DNA of 39,584 nucleotides. Origin: Cyclobacteriaceae bacterium HetDA_MAG_MS6. Its GTDB lineage: Bacteria > Bacteroidota > Bacteroidia > Cytophagales > Cyclobacteriaceae. Under the pieces are notes generated by a model. The model saw only the letters and a list, made by a program, of their open reading frames with translations. It searched no databases and was not told the DNA's origin. Within the stretch, counting starts at the first letter, position 1; each line of letters begins with the position of its first letter. This document shows, in pieces, positions 26,356 through 33,610 of this stretch. The DNA is taken from positions 1-39,584 of the forward strand of contig JAHCMJ010000005.1 of assembly GCA_019192485.1 (NCBI GenBank). The letters are read 5' to 3'. The position numbers were made by a program, and so were the translations under genes.

Positions 26356-26925
26356 ATGATTCGCAGAAGATTTCTAAAAGGTTTATTGGGGAGCCTCGCC
26401 TCATTCCTCACTGGCAGCGTGATGGCTTACGGGAAGGAATGTACTACCTCTTCGGATGATGAAGGACCCTACTTCAAGCAAGGTGCTCCTTTTAGAGAAC
26501 AAATATTTGATGAGGCTCCTGAAAATCAGGAAGTACTCTTGATCAGCGGATTTATCAAGTCTGACTGTCACCAATTGGTGGGAGATGGCGTTGTAGATGT
26601 TTGGCAAGCTGGCCCCAACAAGCGATACGACCTTTCGGATCAATATCAGTTTCGCGGTAAAGTGCGGATCGATTCGAAAGGGTTTTATCAAGTCAAAACC
26701 CTGGTACCACCGATATATCCCGGTCGTCCCATGCATATTCATTTCAAGGTAAGTGCGAAAGGCTACCAGACTCTTACTACACAAATGTATTTTTCCGATG
26801 ACGAGTCCAGGCATTCCGATTGGCTCTATCGACGCAATGATGGGGCTTCGCGTTCTGTATCTATAGATCGCAGCGAAAAGCCATCCAGGGCGCAGTTTGA
26901 TATTTTTCTCAAGAGCAATTCTTAA
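26356..26925 (+). CDS. Tat-exported intradiol ring-cleavage dioxygenase-like protein
   Basis: A 189-residue protein related to the beta chain of protocatechuate 3,4-dioxygenase. MIRRRFLKGLLGSLAS is a twin-arginine signal (RRxFLK), so it is exported folded with its metal. The core is recognisable from EGPYFKQGAPFR, VDVWQAGPNKRYD, QFRGKVRIDSKGFYQVKTLVPPIYPGRPMHIHFKV. The Tyr and the HIH pair of the last segment correspond to the non-haem Fe(III) ligands, with Tyr in NKRYD the other candidate. Secreted, shorter members are common in Bacteroidota and their substrates are unknown. Its TAA stop overlaps the convergent gene's stop. Confidence 0.82.
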   Translation: MIRRRFLKGLLGSLASFLTGSVMAYGKECTTSSDDEGPYFKQGAPFREQIFDEAPENQEVLLISGFIKSDCHQLVGDGVVDVWQAGPNKRYDLSDQYQFRGKVRIDSKGFYQVKTLVPPIYPGRPMHIHFKVSAKGYQTLTTQMYFSDDESRHSDWLYRRNDGASRSVSIDRSEKPSRAQFDIFLKSNS

Positions 26926-27743
26926 ACCCAAGCCTCTTTTTCATCAAGTGCGGACATGAGGTCAGGGTATCTAAATGAAAAGTCAGTGGCCTCCACAAAC
27001 TGCGTGGGATTGATAATCTTAAAACCATTGGACTCTTCGAGGTCAAATTTTGGCTCAGGTCTGTTGAGAGATTTAGCTGACTTCAAATAGAAATCTTTTT
27101 TAGTCGGGTGATTGGGTGCTGCGAGGTGAAATGTCTTGCGCCACTGATTTTGTTTGATAATAGCAATAATCGCGTAGATAATATCCTGCTGATGGATAAG
27201 GTTGACAGGTTGGTCAGCGCCTTTCACGACTTTACCAGAAGTAAAAAATCTTCCGGGATGCCTGCCAGGACCGATGAGTCCCGCTGCACGTAGTATGGTG
27301 GTAGAGCAGTACTTGCGGACCAATTGTTCTATTTCCAGTAGAGAAATCCCAGACCTGCTAACGCAATTTGGATCAGCATCATTTACAAGAATCTCACGGC
27401 CTATCGACGGATAAACTCCGGTGGAGCTAACTAAGATGACTTGCGCGGTTGACGAGACAGCAGAACAAATATATTTCAATTGATTGCTGTGAAAATCAGA
27501 TTCACCCTCCCGATTTCTCGGGGGCATATTGATAACTAAAACATCACATTCGAAAAAATCTTGTACGGGTTGAGCAGGAAGCGGAATAAGGTCAATTACA
27601 TAAGCTTTGATGTCATTGTCATATAGAACCTTAGCCCTTTCTTTGGACCTGGTACTTCCTTTGACATAATACCCATGTCTGACCAATTCGGCACCAAGTG
27701 GTAAACCGAGCCATCCACATCCGAGAATACTTATCGTTTGCAT
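26922..27743 (-). CDS. YeeZ-like NAD(P)-binding Rossmann protein
   Basis: A 273-residue Rossmann-fold protein of the extended SDR/YeeZ type. It begins MQTISILGCGWLGLPLGAEL with the GxGxxG nucleotide loop (8-13). The STGVYPSIG segment near residue 117 is the YeeZ counterpart of the SDR active-site region, and ILRAAGLIGPGRHPG follows near residue 162. The reaction is unknown. The frame is open upstream to 27848, but that extension runs through the tRNA-Val gene, so the ATG at 27743 is chosen. The stop (TTAA on the plus strand) overlaps the dioxygenase stop. Confidence 0.78.
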   Translation of the reverse strand: MQTISILGCGWLGLPLGAELVRHGYYVKGSTRSKERAKVLYDNDIKAYVIDLIPLPAQPVQDFFECDVLVINMPPRNREGESDFHSNQLKYICSAVSSTAQVILVSSTGVYPSIGREILVNDADPNCVSRSGISLLEIEQLVRKYCSTTILRAAGLIGPGRHPGRFFTSGKVVKGADQPVNLIHQQDIIYAIIAIIKQNQWRKTFHLAAPNHPTKKDFYLKSAKSLNRPEPKFDLEESNGFKIINPTQFVEATDFSFRYPDLMSALDEKEAWV

Positions 27744-27806
27744 GATTGGCGTGTGTTTCGAACTGCTAAGGGAATTTTGTTGATGATAGAAAGGAAATGA
27801 AAGGAG

Positions 27807-27881
27807 TGGGATATACTGGATTCGAACCAGTGACCTCTGCCCTGTCAAGGCAGCGCTCTAAACCAACTGAGCTAATATCCC
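27807..27881 (-). tRNA. tRNA-Val (anticodon GAC)
   Basis: A 75-base cloverleaf on the minus strand. The acceptor stem is GGGATAT/ATATCCC with discriminator A. The D arm is GCTC/GAGC. The anticodon arm is CTGCC-TTGACAG-GGCAG with anticodon GAC, reading Val codons GUC and GUU. The T arm is ACTGG-TTCGAAT-CCAGT. CCA is not encoded. All stems pair perfectly, with no variable-arm insertion. Confidence 0.97.
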
Positions 27882-27891
27882 ATGAAGTCCA

Positions 27892-27925
27892 CAAATCTAA
27901 ATAATCAAAGAAGAAAATGGTCAAA
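27892..27925 (-). promoter_or_regulatory. Promoter of tRNA-Val
   Basis: On the minus strand TTTG (27925-27922) is separated by 22 bases from TAGATTTG (27899-27892), an exact TAnnTTTG -7 box. The box ends ten bases before the mature tRNA 5' end, a fitting distance for a stable-RNA gene. Confidence 0.6.
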
Positions 27926-28074
27926 TTTTTCTACCGTATCGTTGATATGAGAACATGGGGTATTTTTTTCAACTTCTGGATCTTGAGGAAGATCACCTCT
28001 CCGGCTAAGATCGATCAGTGATCCTTAAAGAAGACTTACATAACTTATTGCCAACCCAAAAAAGAACCACAATA

Positions 28075-28572
28075 ATGAAAAAGATAAGTGATCTGAACGA
28101 GCTGATGGTTGAGCAATTGAGAGATTTGTACCACAGCGAGACTTACATATTGCCTTATATCCAGGCTTTTCGCGATAGCGTTATCGATGTCACGCTCAGG
28201 CATCAGGTGGCATGCTACGAAGAACAGACCCATGAGCAAATACTGAGACTCAAGCGGGTTTTTAATACGTTGTTTACTCAAAAAAGGGGGGAAGCTTGTG
28301 AAGCCATGCAGACTATGATAAAAGAATCAGAAGCCCTGCTCAGTAGATGTACTACTCTGCCGGTAAGGGACGCTGCTATCATAGTCGCTTTACAGCACAT
28401 GATCCACTACAAGATAGCCAGTTACGGAGCTATATGCACTTACGCGAAGCTTCTGGAGCTGTATGATCCACTCGCGATTTTGCATGAAAACTTGGAACTT
28501 GAAAAAAAGGCTGATCAGAGACTCAAACACATCGCTGAGGCAATTGTGGATGCGAAAGCTGTTCAATATTAA
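28075..28572 (+). CDS. DUF892 (YciE/YciF-like) ferritin-fold protein
   Basis: A 165-residue all-helical protein: KKISDLNELMVEQLRDLYHSET opens the DUF892 domain. CYEEQTHEQILRLKRVF and ALQHMIHYKIASYGAICTYAKLL supply the Glu and His residues expected in the four-helix ferritin-like bundle. Members are stress-induced and have been described as ferroxidase-like; iron binding here is inferred. I use the ATG at 28075. An in-frame GTG at 28018 would add 19 residues unlike the family. The 193-base upstream region holds the tRNA promoter on the other strand and small GATC-containing inverted repeats, but no TAnnTTTG box facing this gene. Confidence 0.82.
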   Translation: MKKISDLNELMVEQLRDLYHSETYILPYIQAFRDSVIDVTLRHQVACYEEQTHEQILRLKRVFNTLFTQKRGEACEAMQTMIKESEALLSRCTTLPVRDAAIIVALQHMIHYKIASYGAICTYAKLLELYDPLAILHENLELEKKADQRLKHIAEAIVDAKAVQY

Positions 28573-28579
28573 GAATAAG

Positions 28580-28616
28580 GGTGTCAAAAGCTAATTACCT
28601 CATAGCTTCTGACACC
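28580..28616. terminator. Bidirectional hairpin between convergent genes
   Basis: GGTGTCA (28580-28586) pairs with TGACACC (28610-28616), continuing after one mismatch with AAGCTA/TAGCTT around a 9-base loop. It sits in the 60-base gap between the convergent DUF892 and DUF1573 genes. Neither side has a real T-run, so its efficiency is uncertain. Confidence 0.5.
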
Positions 28617-28632
28617 GTACACTCATTTGTGA

Positions 28633-29001
28633 TTATTCTACAACACTTCCAGTGAAATAAAGCGTTGTGAATTCTGGGCTGTCAGAAGTTCTTACCTGAA
28701 TGTTTTTTCGGAATACTCCTGTTTTTCCGCTTCTAAACTCCGCGGTGATACCAGCGGAAGCACCAGGCTCAATAGGGGCTTTTTCGTAGTCTACTACCGT
28801 ACATCCGCAAGAGCCTTTGGCCTCCAGGATTGTCACAGCTTGCAAACTCTCATTTGTAAATTCAAAAGTGAAGGATTTCTTTTCATCTTTTGTTACGGTA
28901 CCCAAGTCAATTTCCATGGTTGTCCACGTGATACTCGGGGCCATTCCAGCGACCACTGCTACAGCGATCCCAAGAAAAAGGGTTGTCATGAATTTTCGCA
29001 T
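28633..29001 (-). CDS. DUF1573 exported protein
   Basis: A 122-residue exported protein with a hydrophobic N-terminus (MRKFMTTLFLGIAVAVVAGM) and one DUF1573 Ig-like domain: EIDLGTVTKDEKKSFTFEFTN, then AKGSCGCTVVDYEKAPIEPG, then GKTGVFRKNIQVRT. The SCGCT motif and overall strand pattern are diagnostic of the family, abundant in Bacteroidota with no settled role. The ATG at 29001 is preferred to a TTG two codons upstream. It is divergent from the first histidine kinase, whose repeat array lies between them, so both may share regulation. Confidence 0.88.
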   Translation of the reverse strand: MRKFMTTLFLGIAVAVVAGMAPSITWTTMEIDLGTVTKDEKKSFTFEFTNESLQAVTILEAKGSCGCTVVDYEKAPIEPGASAGITAEFRSGKTGVFRKNIQVRTSDSPEFTTLYFTGSVVE

Positions 29002-29024
29002 TTTCAAATAATTTTTGTTTCGGT

Positions 29025-29032
29025 CAAATGTG
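29025..29032 (-). promoter_or_regulatory. Candidate -7 box (CACATTTG) for the DUF1573 gene
   Basis: CACATTTG on the minus strand has one mismatch to TAnnTTTG and lies 23 bases before the ATG at 29001. The TTGTTAA repeat array begins about 20 bases further upstream, so a regulator bound there could also act on this gene. Confidence 0.35.
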
Positions 29033-29052
29033 AATCATCACTGGCTAAACCA

Positions 29053-29095
29053 TTGTTAATGAGTTGGTAATAGGTGTTAATGAAGTGTTAAAGTG
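29053..29095 (+). promoter_or_regulatory. Four phased TTGTTAA-like repeats upstream of kinase 1
   Basis: Four consecutive direct repeats: TTGTTAATGAG (29053), TTGGTAATAG (29064), GTGTTAATGAA (29074) and GTGTTAAAGTG (29085). The central G recurs at 29055, 29066, 29076 and 29087, spaced 11, 10 and 11 bp, one helical turn each. A degenerate fifth copy, TGGCTAA, starts at 29042. The layout is that of tandem OmpR/PhoB-type response-regulator sites. The last G is 32 bp from the TAATTTTA box at 29119, exactly as before kinase 2. Confidence 0.7.
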
Positions 29096-29118
29096 TCTGT
29101 CGGAAGCATGAAAGACTA

Positions 29119-29126
29119 TAATTTTA
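29119..29126 (+). promoter_or_regulatory. Candidate -7 box (TAATTTTA) of the first two-component operon
   Basis: TAATTTTA has one mismatch to TAnnTTTG. It ends five bases before the ATG at 29132, so the transcript would begin at or very near the start codon. Its position relative to the repeat array matches that of the perfect box TACATTTG before kinase 2, which is the main reason to accept it. Confidence 0.5.
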
Positions 29127-29131
29127 TTGAA

Positions 29132-30376
29132 ATGAATAATGCACCAATCAGGATTTTGGTCGTGTTGGCCATGCTCAGTTTGTTTGGGATCATTGCCACT
29201 CAGGTCTATTGGGTCAACAAGGCCGTCCGCAATCAAGAGCAGCAGTTTAACCATGGAGTGCAGATGGCATTGCGTAATGTGGTGGAGTTGCTTTGTGAGG
29301 CCAACGGCACTGAAGCTACATCCAATAACCCCGTTGAGCTTGTTTCTAACAATTACTTCGTCGTCAGGACCAATAACAATATCAACTTGGAGTCGCTCGA
29401 ATACTTTCTCCAGGCGGAGTTTGAGAAAAAATCTATTCAACTGGACTTCGAGTACGGCGTTTACGATTGTAGTTCGGATCGCATGGTTTATGGAGATTTT
29501 TTTGCTTTAAAAGCTTCACAGGAGAAACATGGTCCGCTGCCCTCGTTAGAAGCTGATGAGTACTATTTTGGAGTTTACTTTCCATCTAAGTCAGCTGGCA
29601 TCTTCGGTGAGATGGACCTATGGAAATTCACCACTGGACTAACCGTGGTCGTTATTATCTTTTTTGGATATGCACTTCTAGTCATACTGAAGCAAAGGCG
29701 TCTCAGTGTAGTACAGCGAGACTTTATCAACAATATTACACATGAGCTTAAAACACCGCTTGCTACTTTGAAAGTAGCGGCTGAAGTGCTCAAAGAACAT
29801 CATGAAGGGAAGGAAGAAAGAATTGCTCGATATGCCTCTATTGTCACAGCTGAAAGTGGGAGACTGGAACGACAAGTAGAGCAATTGCTAAAAAGCGCAC
29901 TTCTTGACCAGAAGGTGGAAATAGAAAAGCAACCCGTTTCAGTCTCTGGACTGCTAGAAAGTCTCAAAGTGAGGTTTGACTATTCACTACAAAAAGCGAA
30001 TAAGAAGTTGCAGGTAAAACCACTCGCTGAGGAAGTTCAGGTTTTAGGAGATCCCTTTTTACTGGAAACAGCGTTGCACAACTTGGTAGACAATGCCATC
30101 AAATACGGTGGAGACCGGATCATAGTCGAAGCCTTTGATGACGGAAAGTCGGTTTCAATTAAAGTCCAGGATAATGGACCAGGTATTCCTGGGAAAGAGC
30201 AGAAAAAGATCTTTCAAAGATTTTATCGTCTGACAAAAGGAGATCTTCACGATACCAAAGGTTTTGGTCTGGGCCTTCATTTTGTCAAAAAGGTTGCGGA
30301 GCGGTTTCAAGGAAAAGTACTCATCGCTTGTGGAGAGGACTGCACTTTCACACTCAAACTTAAAAAATATGAATAG
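29132..30376 (+). CDS. Sensor histidine kinase 1 (RprX-like)
   Basis: A 414-residue membrane kinase. TM1 is at about residues 5-25, a ~140-residue periplasmic sensor follows, TM2 is at about 166-186, then HisKA with the phosphoacceptor H204 in NNITHELKTP. The HATPase_c domain has an N box (NLVDNAIKYG), G1 (DNGPGIPG), F box (FQRFYR) and G2 (GFGLGLHFV). The motif VYFPSK before TM2 is shared with kinase 2. I start it at 29132: from there it aligns without gaps with kinase 2 (MNNAPIRILV against MNRVSLRWII), whereas the ATG at 29108 and GTG at 29093 lie upstream of the proposed -7 box. It overlaps its regulator by eight bases. The signal sensed is unknown. Confidence 0.88.
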   Translation: MNNAPIRILVVLAMLSLFGIIATQVYWVNKAVRNQEQQFNHGVQMALRNVVELLCEANGTEATSNNPVELVSNNYFVVRTNNNINLESLEYFLQAEFEKKSIQLDFEYGVYDCSSDRMVYGDFFALKASQEKHGPLPSLEADEYYFGVYFPSKSAGIFGEMDLWKFTTGLTVVVIIFFGYALLVILKQRRLSVVQRDFINNITHELKTPLATLKVAAEVLKEHHEGKEERIARYASIVTAESGRLERQVEQLLKSALLDQKVEIEKQPVSVSGLLESLKVRFDYSLQKANKKLQVKPLAEEVQVLGDPFLLETALHNLVDNAIKYGGDRIIVEAFDDGKSVSIKVQDNGPGIPGKEQKKIFQRFYRLTKGDLHDTKGFGLGLHFVKKVAERFQGKVLIACGEDCTFTLKLKKYE

Positions 30377-31055
30377 TACAAGCTTGCTATTGGTAGAAGA
30401 TGACGAGCACTTGGGTTTCGTCATAACAGATAATCTTAAGCAGCGTGATTTTGATGTGTTATGGGTCAGGGATGGTGCCGAGGGGTTGAAGGCCTTCGAG
30501 GTGGGTGGTTTTGATTTATGCATTCTGGATATCATGATGCCCAGGATGGATGGATTCTCCTTGGCTAAAGCTATTCGTGAGCAGGACGAGTTTGTACCGA
30601 TTATATTCTTGACTGCCAAGTCATTAGAAGAGGATAAGCTAAAGGGATTTGAAATAGGCGGAGATGATTACCTTACCAAGCCATTCTCCGTTAAGGAACT
30701 GGAGTACCGTATCCGAGTTTTTTTGAGAAGAAACATTGCCTCTAGTGAGGATGTAAGCGAGAAGAGACTCAATGTAGGTGCCTTTGCATATGACAAGCAC
30801 AATTTGCTACTGAAAAACGGGGAAGCTTGCTACACGCTTACCCAAATGGAAGGCGATCTGCTTCAACTGCTCTTGAGTTATCGGAATACGCTAGTCAAAA
30901 GAGAAGAGATCTTAGTGAAGATTTGGGGAGAAAATGATTACTTCAAGGGAAGGAGCCTGGACGTATTTATCTCCAGGCTCAGAAAATATCTCAAAGCCGA
31001 TCCTACCATTGAGATCAGGAATCACCATGGTGTGGGTTTTACCCTGATCTGCTAG
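30369..31055 (+). CDS. OmpR-family response regulator 1 (RprY-like)
   Basis: A 228-residue regulator. The receiver domain (1-120) has acidic pocket E10-D11-D12, phosphoacceptor D54 (CILDIMMPRMDG), the Thr/Lys switch positions in FLTAKS and YLTKPF, then a C-terminal winged-helix DNA-binding domain (about 130-228; RSLDVFISRLRKYLKADPTIEIRNHHGVGFTLI). The ATG at 30369 overlaps the kinase 1 stop by eight bases; a longer open frame from 30264 is only kinase shadow. Partner of kinase 1 by position. Members of this class bind tandem repeats about 11 bp apart, as found before both kinases. Confidence 0.92.
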   Translation: MNSTSLLLVEDDEHLGFVITDNLKQRDFDVLWVRDGAEGLKAFEVGGFDLCILDIMMPRMDGFSLAKAIREQDEFVPIIFLTAKSLEEDKLKGFEIGGDDYLTKPFSVKELEYRIRVFLRRNIASSEDVSEKRLNVGAFAYDKHNLLLKNGEACYTLTQMEGDLLQLLLSYRNTLVKREEILVKIWGENDYFKGRSLDVFISRLRKYLKADPTIEIRNHHGVGFTLIC

Positions 31056-31180
31056 TCGATCCGTCGGAGTTCTTACTTCTGCTAGTACCTTACCCTACAG
31101 AGGAGCGACACAAAACTAATATGAGGTTTCACGTTATGAAGTTTTGATATGGCGCTATGTGCTTGATGATCAAATTGACA

Positions 31181-31221
31181 TTGTTAAAAGCCCTTTAACT
31201 ATTGTTAAAATTGGTTAATCG
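31181..31221 (+). promoter_or_regulatory. Four phased TTGTTAA-like repeats upstream of kinase 2
   Basis: Repeats TTGTTAAAAGC (31181), CCTTTAACTA (31192), TTGTTAAAAT (31202) and TGGTTAATCG (31212). The third base recurs at 31183, 31194, 31204 and 31214, spaced 11, 10 and 10 bp. The same core and phasing occur before kinase 1. The last repeat is 32 bp (third base to first T) from the -7 box TACATTTG. The rest of this 202-base gap (31056-31180) shows no gene, hairpin or other signal to me. Confidence 0.72.
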
Positions 31222-31245
31222 TGAATCAGGCTATGACCTTCCCCG

Positions 31246-31253
31246 TACATTTG
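31246..31253 (+). promoter_or_regulatory. -7 box (TACATTTG) of the second two-component operon
   Basis: TACATTTG matches TAnnTTTG exactly and ends four bases before the kinase 2 ATG at 31258, predicting a leaderless mRNA. There is no -33 TTG at standard distance, consistent with an activator-dependent promoter using the upstream repeats. Confidence 0.6.
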
Positions 31254-31257
31254 AGGT

Positions 31258-32832
31258 ATGAACAGGGTGAGTTTGCGATGGATCATTGGCCTGATGAGTG
31301 CCTCATTGCTAGCGCTAATCGCATTTCAGTTTTATTGGATCGATACGGTGATTTCAGCAAATGAAGACCGGTTCCGCCAAGATGTGATGGAGTCTCTGCA
31401 AGCGGTGGCCAAAAAACTAGAAAAACGCGAAGCAGTTTACTTGGTCAATCAGCAATTACAACCCTTAAGGCAGGATTTCGGAACCCCATTTGCATCTTCT
31501 TATCAGCAGAGTGCCTCTATGTCTTTTACCTGGAATGATACCCTGGAAGCTGGAGAGTCCATCAACTTTCAATTCAACCTTACCGACACAGGCTTTTACT
31601 CCACTAATTCCGCTGCTACCTTGGAAATTACCCAAGAGATCATGGTCAATGGGCCAGACAAGATTCGGAGACAGATAGCTGCCCAGGAAAATCAATATGC
31701 CCGACAGCAATATTTACAGAAGGTGGCTAACAAATCTGATTTGGTATTTGATGTGTTAGAAAATATGATGGTGACCGAACGGGCCATCGCTAAAAGGATC
31801 GATCCCATTGAGCTTGATTCCATGCTACTGCTGGAGTTCTCTCAAAGAGGGATCACTACAACCTACAATTATGGGGTGATATCCCCCATACAAAATCGAT
31901 TTGTTGCTTTAAAAAAGGCTGGGCAAGATGAGAAATTGGTGAGTAGTGATTTCCGAGCCACTTTGTTTCCCAATGACCTATTCGGTGATCAGCATTTGCT
32001 TTCGGTGTATTTTCCATCCAAAACAGAGTTTTTGTTTGGGAAAATTTGGTTGACTATGGCAAGCTCAGGATTATTGGCTTTGATTATTACCTTTTGCTTT
32101 GGTTATGCAGCATACACGATTATCAAGCAAAAGAAGCTCTCTGAAATGAAAAATGATTTTGTCAATAACATGACGCATGAACTCAAAACGCCGATAGCCA
32201 CTGTAGGCTTAGCCGTGGAAGCTTTGAGAGACAATGAAATAGCAAAAGTGGCCTCCATGCACGATCGGTATCTTAGGGTTATAGATGAAGAAAACAAACG
32301 ATTGGGCCAGCACGTGGAAAAGGTGTTGCAGATGGCGACAATGGAAAAAAACCGCATAAAACTGAAGCTAGAGTATGTAGATATGCATGAAGTTATTGCC
32401 GAAGCGAAGAAAAAGATGGAATTGCAAATCGAGCGTAGAGAGGGGACGATAGAGACATATTTTAATGCTTCCAAATCAATCGTAAGAGGTGATGCATCGC
32501 ACCTGATGAATGTCGTCATGAACTTATTGGACAATGCCAACAAGTACTCTCCTGATATTCCCCGAATAGCCATTAGGACCGAAAATGGCACCAACAAATT
32601 CACAATCTCCGTCCAGGACCACGGCCTGGGTATGAGTAATGAATCTGTCAAGCAGATCTTTCAAAAATTTTATCGGGTCCCAAAAGGCAACCTACATGAT
32701 GTGAAGGGCTTCGGATTGGGACTAGCCTACGTCAAAAGTGTTGTCGATCAGCACGGAGGAGAGGTAGAGGTCGAAAGTGACCTCGGCCGCGGGAGCAAAT
32801 TTTATATCATTTTACCCCTGACAGATGAGTAA
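31258..32832 (+). CDS. Sensor histidine kinase 2 (RprX-like, long sensor)
   Basis: A 524-residue paralogue of kinase 1. TM1 is at about 7-27 and TM2 at about 267-289, enclosing a ~235-residue periplasmic sensor with Gln-rich helical segments, roughly 90 residues longer than in kinase 1. HisKA has H307 in NNMTHELKTP. HATPase_c shows NLLDNANKYS, DHGLGMS, FQKFYR and GFGLGLAYV. VYFPSK before TM2 is shared with kinase 1. It starts at the ATG at 31258, overlaps its regulator by eight bases as kinase 1 does, and probably arose by operon duplication. The signal is unknown. Confidence 0.92.
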   Translation: MNRVSLRWIIGLMSASLLALIAFQFYWIDTVISANEDRFRQDVMESLQAVAKKLEKREAVYLVNQQLQPLRQDFGTPFASSYQQSASMSFTWNDTLEAGESINFQFNLTDTGFYSTNSAATLEITQEIMVNGPDKIRRQIAAQENQYARQQYLQKVANKSDLVFDVLENMMVTERAIAKRIDPIELDSMLLLEFSQRGITTTYNYGVISPIQNRFVALKKAGQDEKLVSSDFRATLFPNDLFGDQHLLSVYFPSKTEFLFGKIWLTMASSGLLALIITFCFGYAAYTIIKQKKLSEMKNDFVNNMTHELKTPIATVGLAVEALRDNEIAKVASMHDRYLRVIDEENKRLGQHVEKVLQMATMEKNRIKLKLEYVDMHEVIAEAKKKMELQIERREGTIETYFNASKSIVRGDASHLMNVVMNLLDNANKYSPDIPRIAIRTENGTNKFTISVQDHGLGMSNESVKQIFQKFYRVPKGNLHDVKGFGLGLAYVKSVVDQHGGEVEVESDLGRGSKFYIILPLTDE

Positions 32833-33520
32833 ACCTAAACTACTTATTGTTGAAGATGACCCTAATCTGGGTCAGATTCTAAGTGAATATCTGTCTTTGA
32901 AAGGCTTCGACACCTTGTTGAAAATAGATGGAGAGGTGGGTCTCAGAGCTTTTCTTGAAGAACCGTTTGATTTGTGCATCCTGGACCTGATGATGCCTAA
33001 AAAGGATGGCTTTACCCTGGCAAAAGAGATTAGGGAAATCAATAATAATATCCCAATTATATTTTTGACGGCGAAGTCCATGAAGGAAGATGTCATTCTC
33101 GGGTTTAAAGTGGGTGCCGATGACTATATCACCAAGCCTTTTAGCATGGAAGAACTCCTAATGCGGATCAACGCTGTGCTGAAACGAACTAAGAAAGAGG
33201 AGCAAGCTCCACCGTTTCCCTCCGAATTTGTTTTAGGAGGCTTCAGGTATTATCATGAAGAAAACAGGCTCAACACTCCTGATGAGGAAATCAAGCTGAC
33301 CACCAAGGAAAATGAACTCCTCAAGATTTTCCTGGAGAATCTAAACAAGACAGTTAGCCGTAGCATCGCATTAAAAAAAATATGGAAAGATGATAGTTAT
33401 TTTAATGCGCGTAGCATGGATGTTTACATTGCGAAACTCCGAAAATACTTGAGGGCAGACGAGTCTATAAAAATCGTTACTGTGCACGGTGAAGGATTCA
33501 AGTTGGTGCACTTGAATTGA
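32825..33520 (+). CDS. OmpR-family response regulator 2 (RprY-like)
   Basis: A 231-residue paralogue of regulator 1. The receiver has E10-D11-D12, phosphoacceptor D54 (CILDLMMPKKDG), FLTAKS and YITKPF. The C-terminal winged helix (about 130-231) includes SYFNARSMDVYIAKLRKYLRADESIKIVTVHGEGFKL, with a recognition helix closely resembling that of regulator 1 (FKGRSLDVFISRLRKYLKAD). Shared recognition residues suggest both may read the same TTGTTAA repeats. Translationally coupled to kinase 2 by an 8-base overlap. Confidence 0.92.
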   Translation: MSKPKLLIVEDDPNLGQILSEYLSLKGFDTLLKIDGEVGLRAFLEEPFDLCILDLMMPKKDGFTLAKEIREINNNIPIIFLTAKSMKEDVILGFKVGADDYITKPFSMEELLMRINAVLKRTKKEEQAPPFPSEFVLGGFRYYHEENRLNTPDEEIKLTTKENELLKIFLENLNKTVSRSIALKKIWKDDSYFNARSMDVYIAKLRKYLRADESIKIVTVHGEGFKLVHLN

Positions 33521-33539
33521 AGTCTGCTGATTATATTTG
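33512..33539 (+). promoter_or_regulatory. Candidate promoter of the hisA-like gene
   Basis: TTG (33512-33514), 17 bases, then TATATTTG (33532-33539), an exact TAnnTTTG box. It begins inside the last codons of regulator 2 and would give the hisA-like gene an independent start with a leader of about 65 bases. Confidence 0.45.
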
Positions 33540-33610
33540 TATACCCGCTGACGACATTTACCCAAGGTCACCCGCAGGACATCATTTTTGTACAGTCACT
33601 TGATTTTTAA

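Noticed and set aside
26081-26359. Plus-strand frame overlapping the zinc-ribbon gene
   Set aside because: The other frame has a CxxC motif and a coupled start; this one is a shadow with no recognisable feature.
27744-27848. N-terminal extension of the YeeZ-like protein
   Set aside because: The open frame continues upstream but overlaps a perfect tRNA-Val gene; the Rossmann motif begins properly at the ATG at 27743.
27985-28024. GATCAC/GTGATC and GAGG/CCTC inverted repeats before the DUF892 gene
   Set aside because: Arms are 4-6 bp with long loops in GATC-rich sequence, easily expected by chance.
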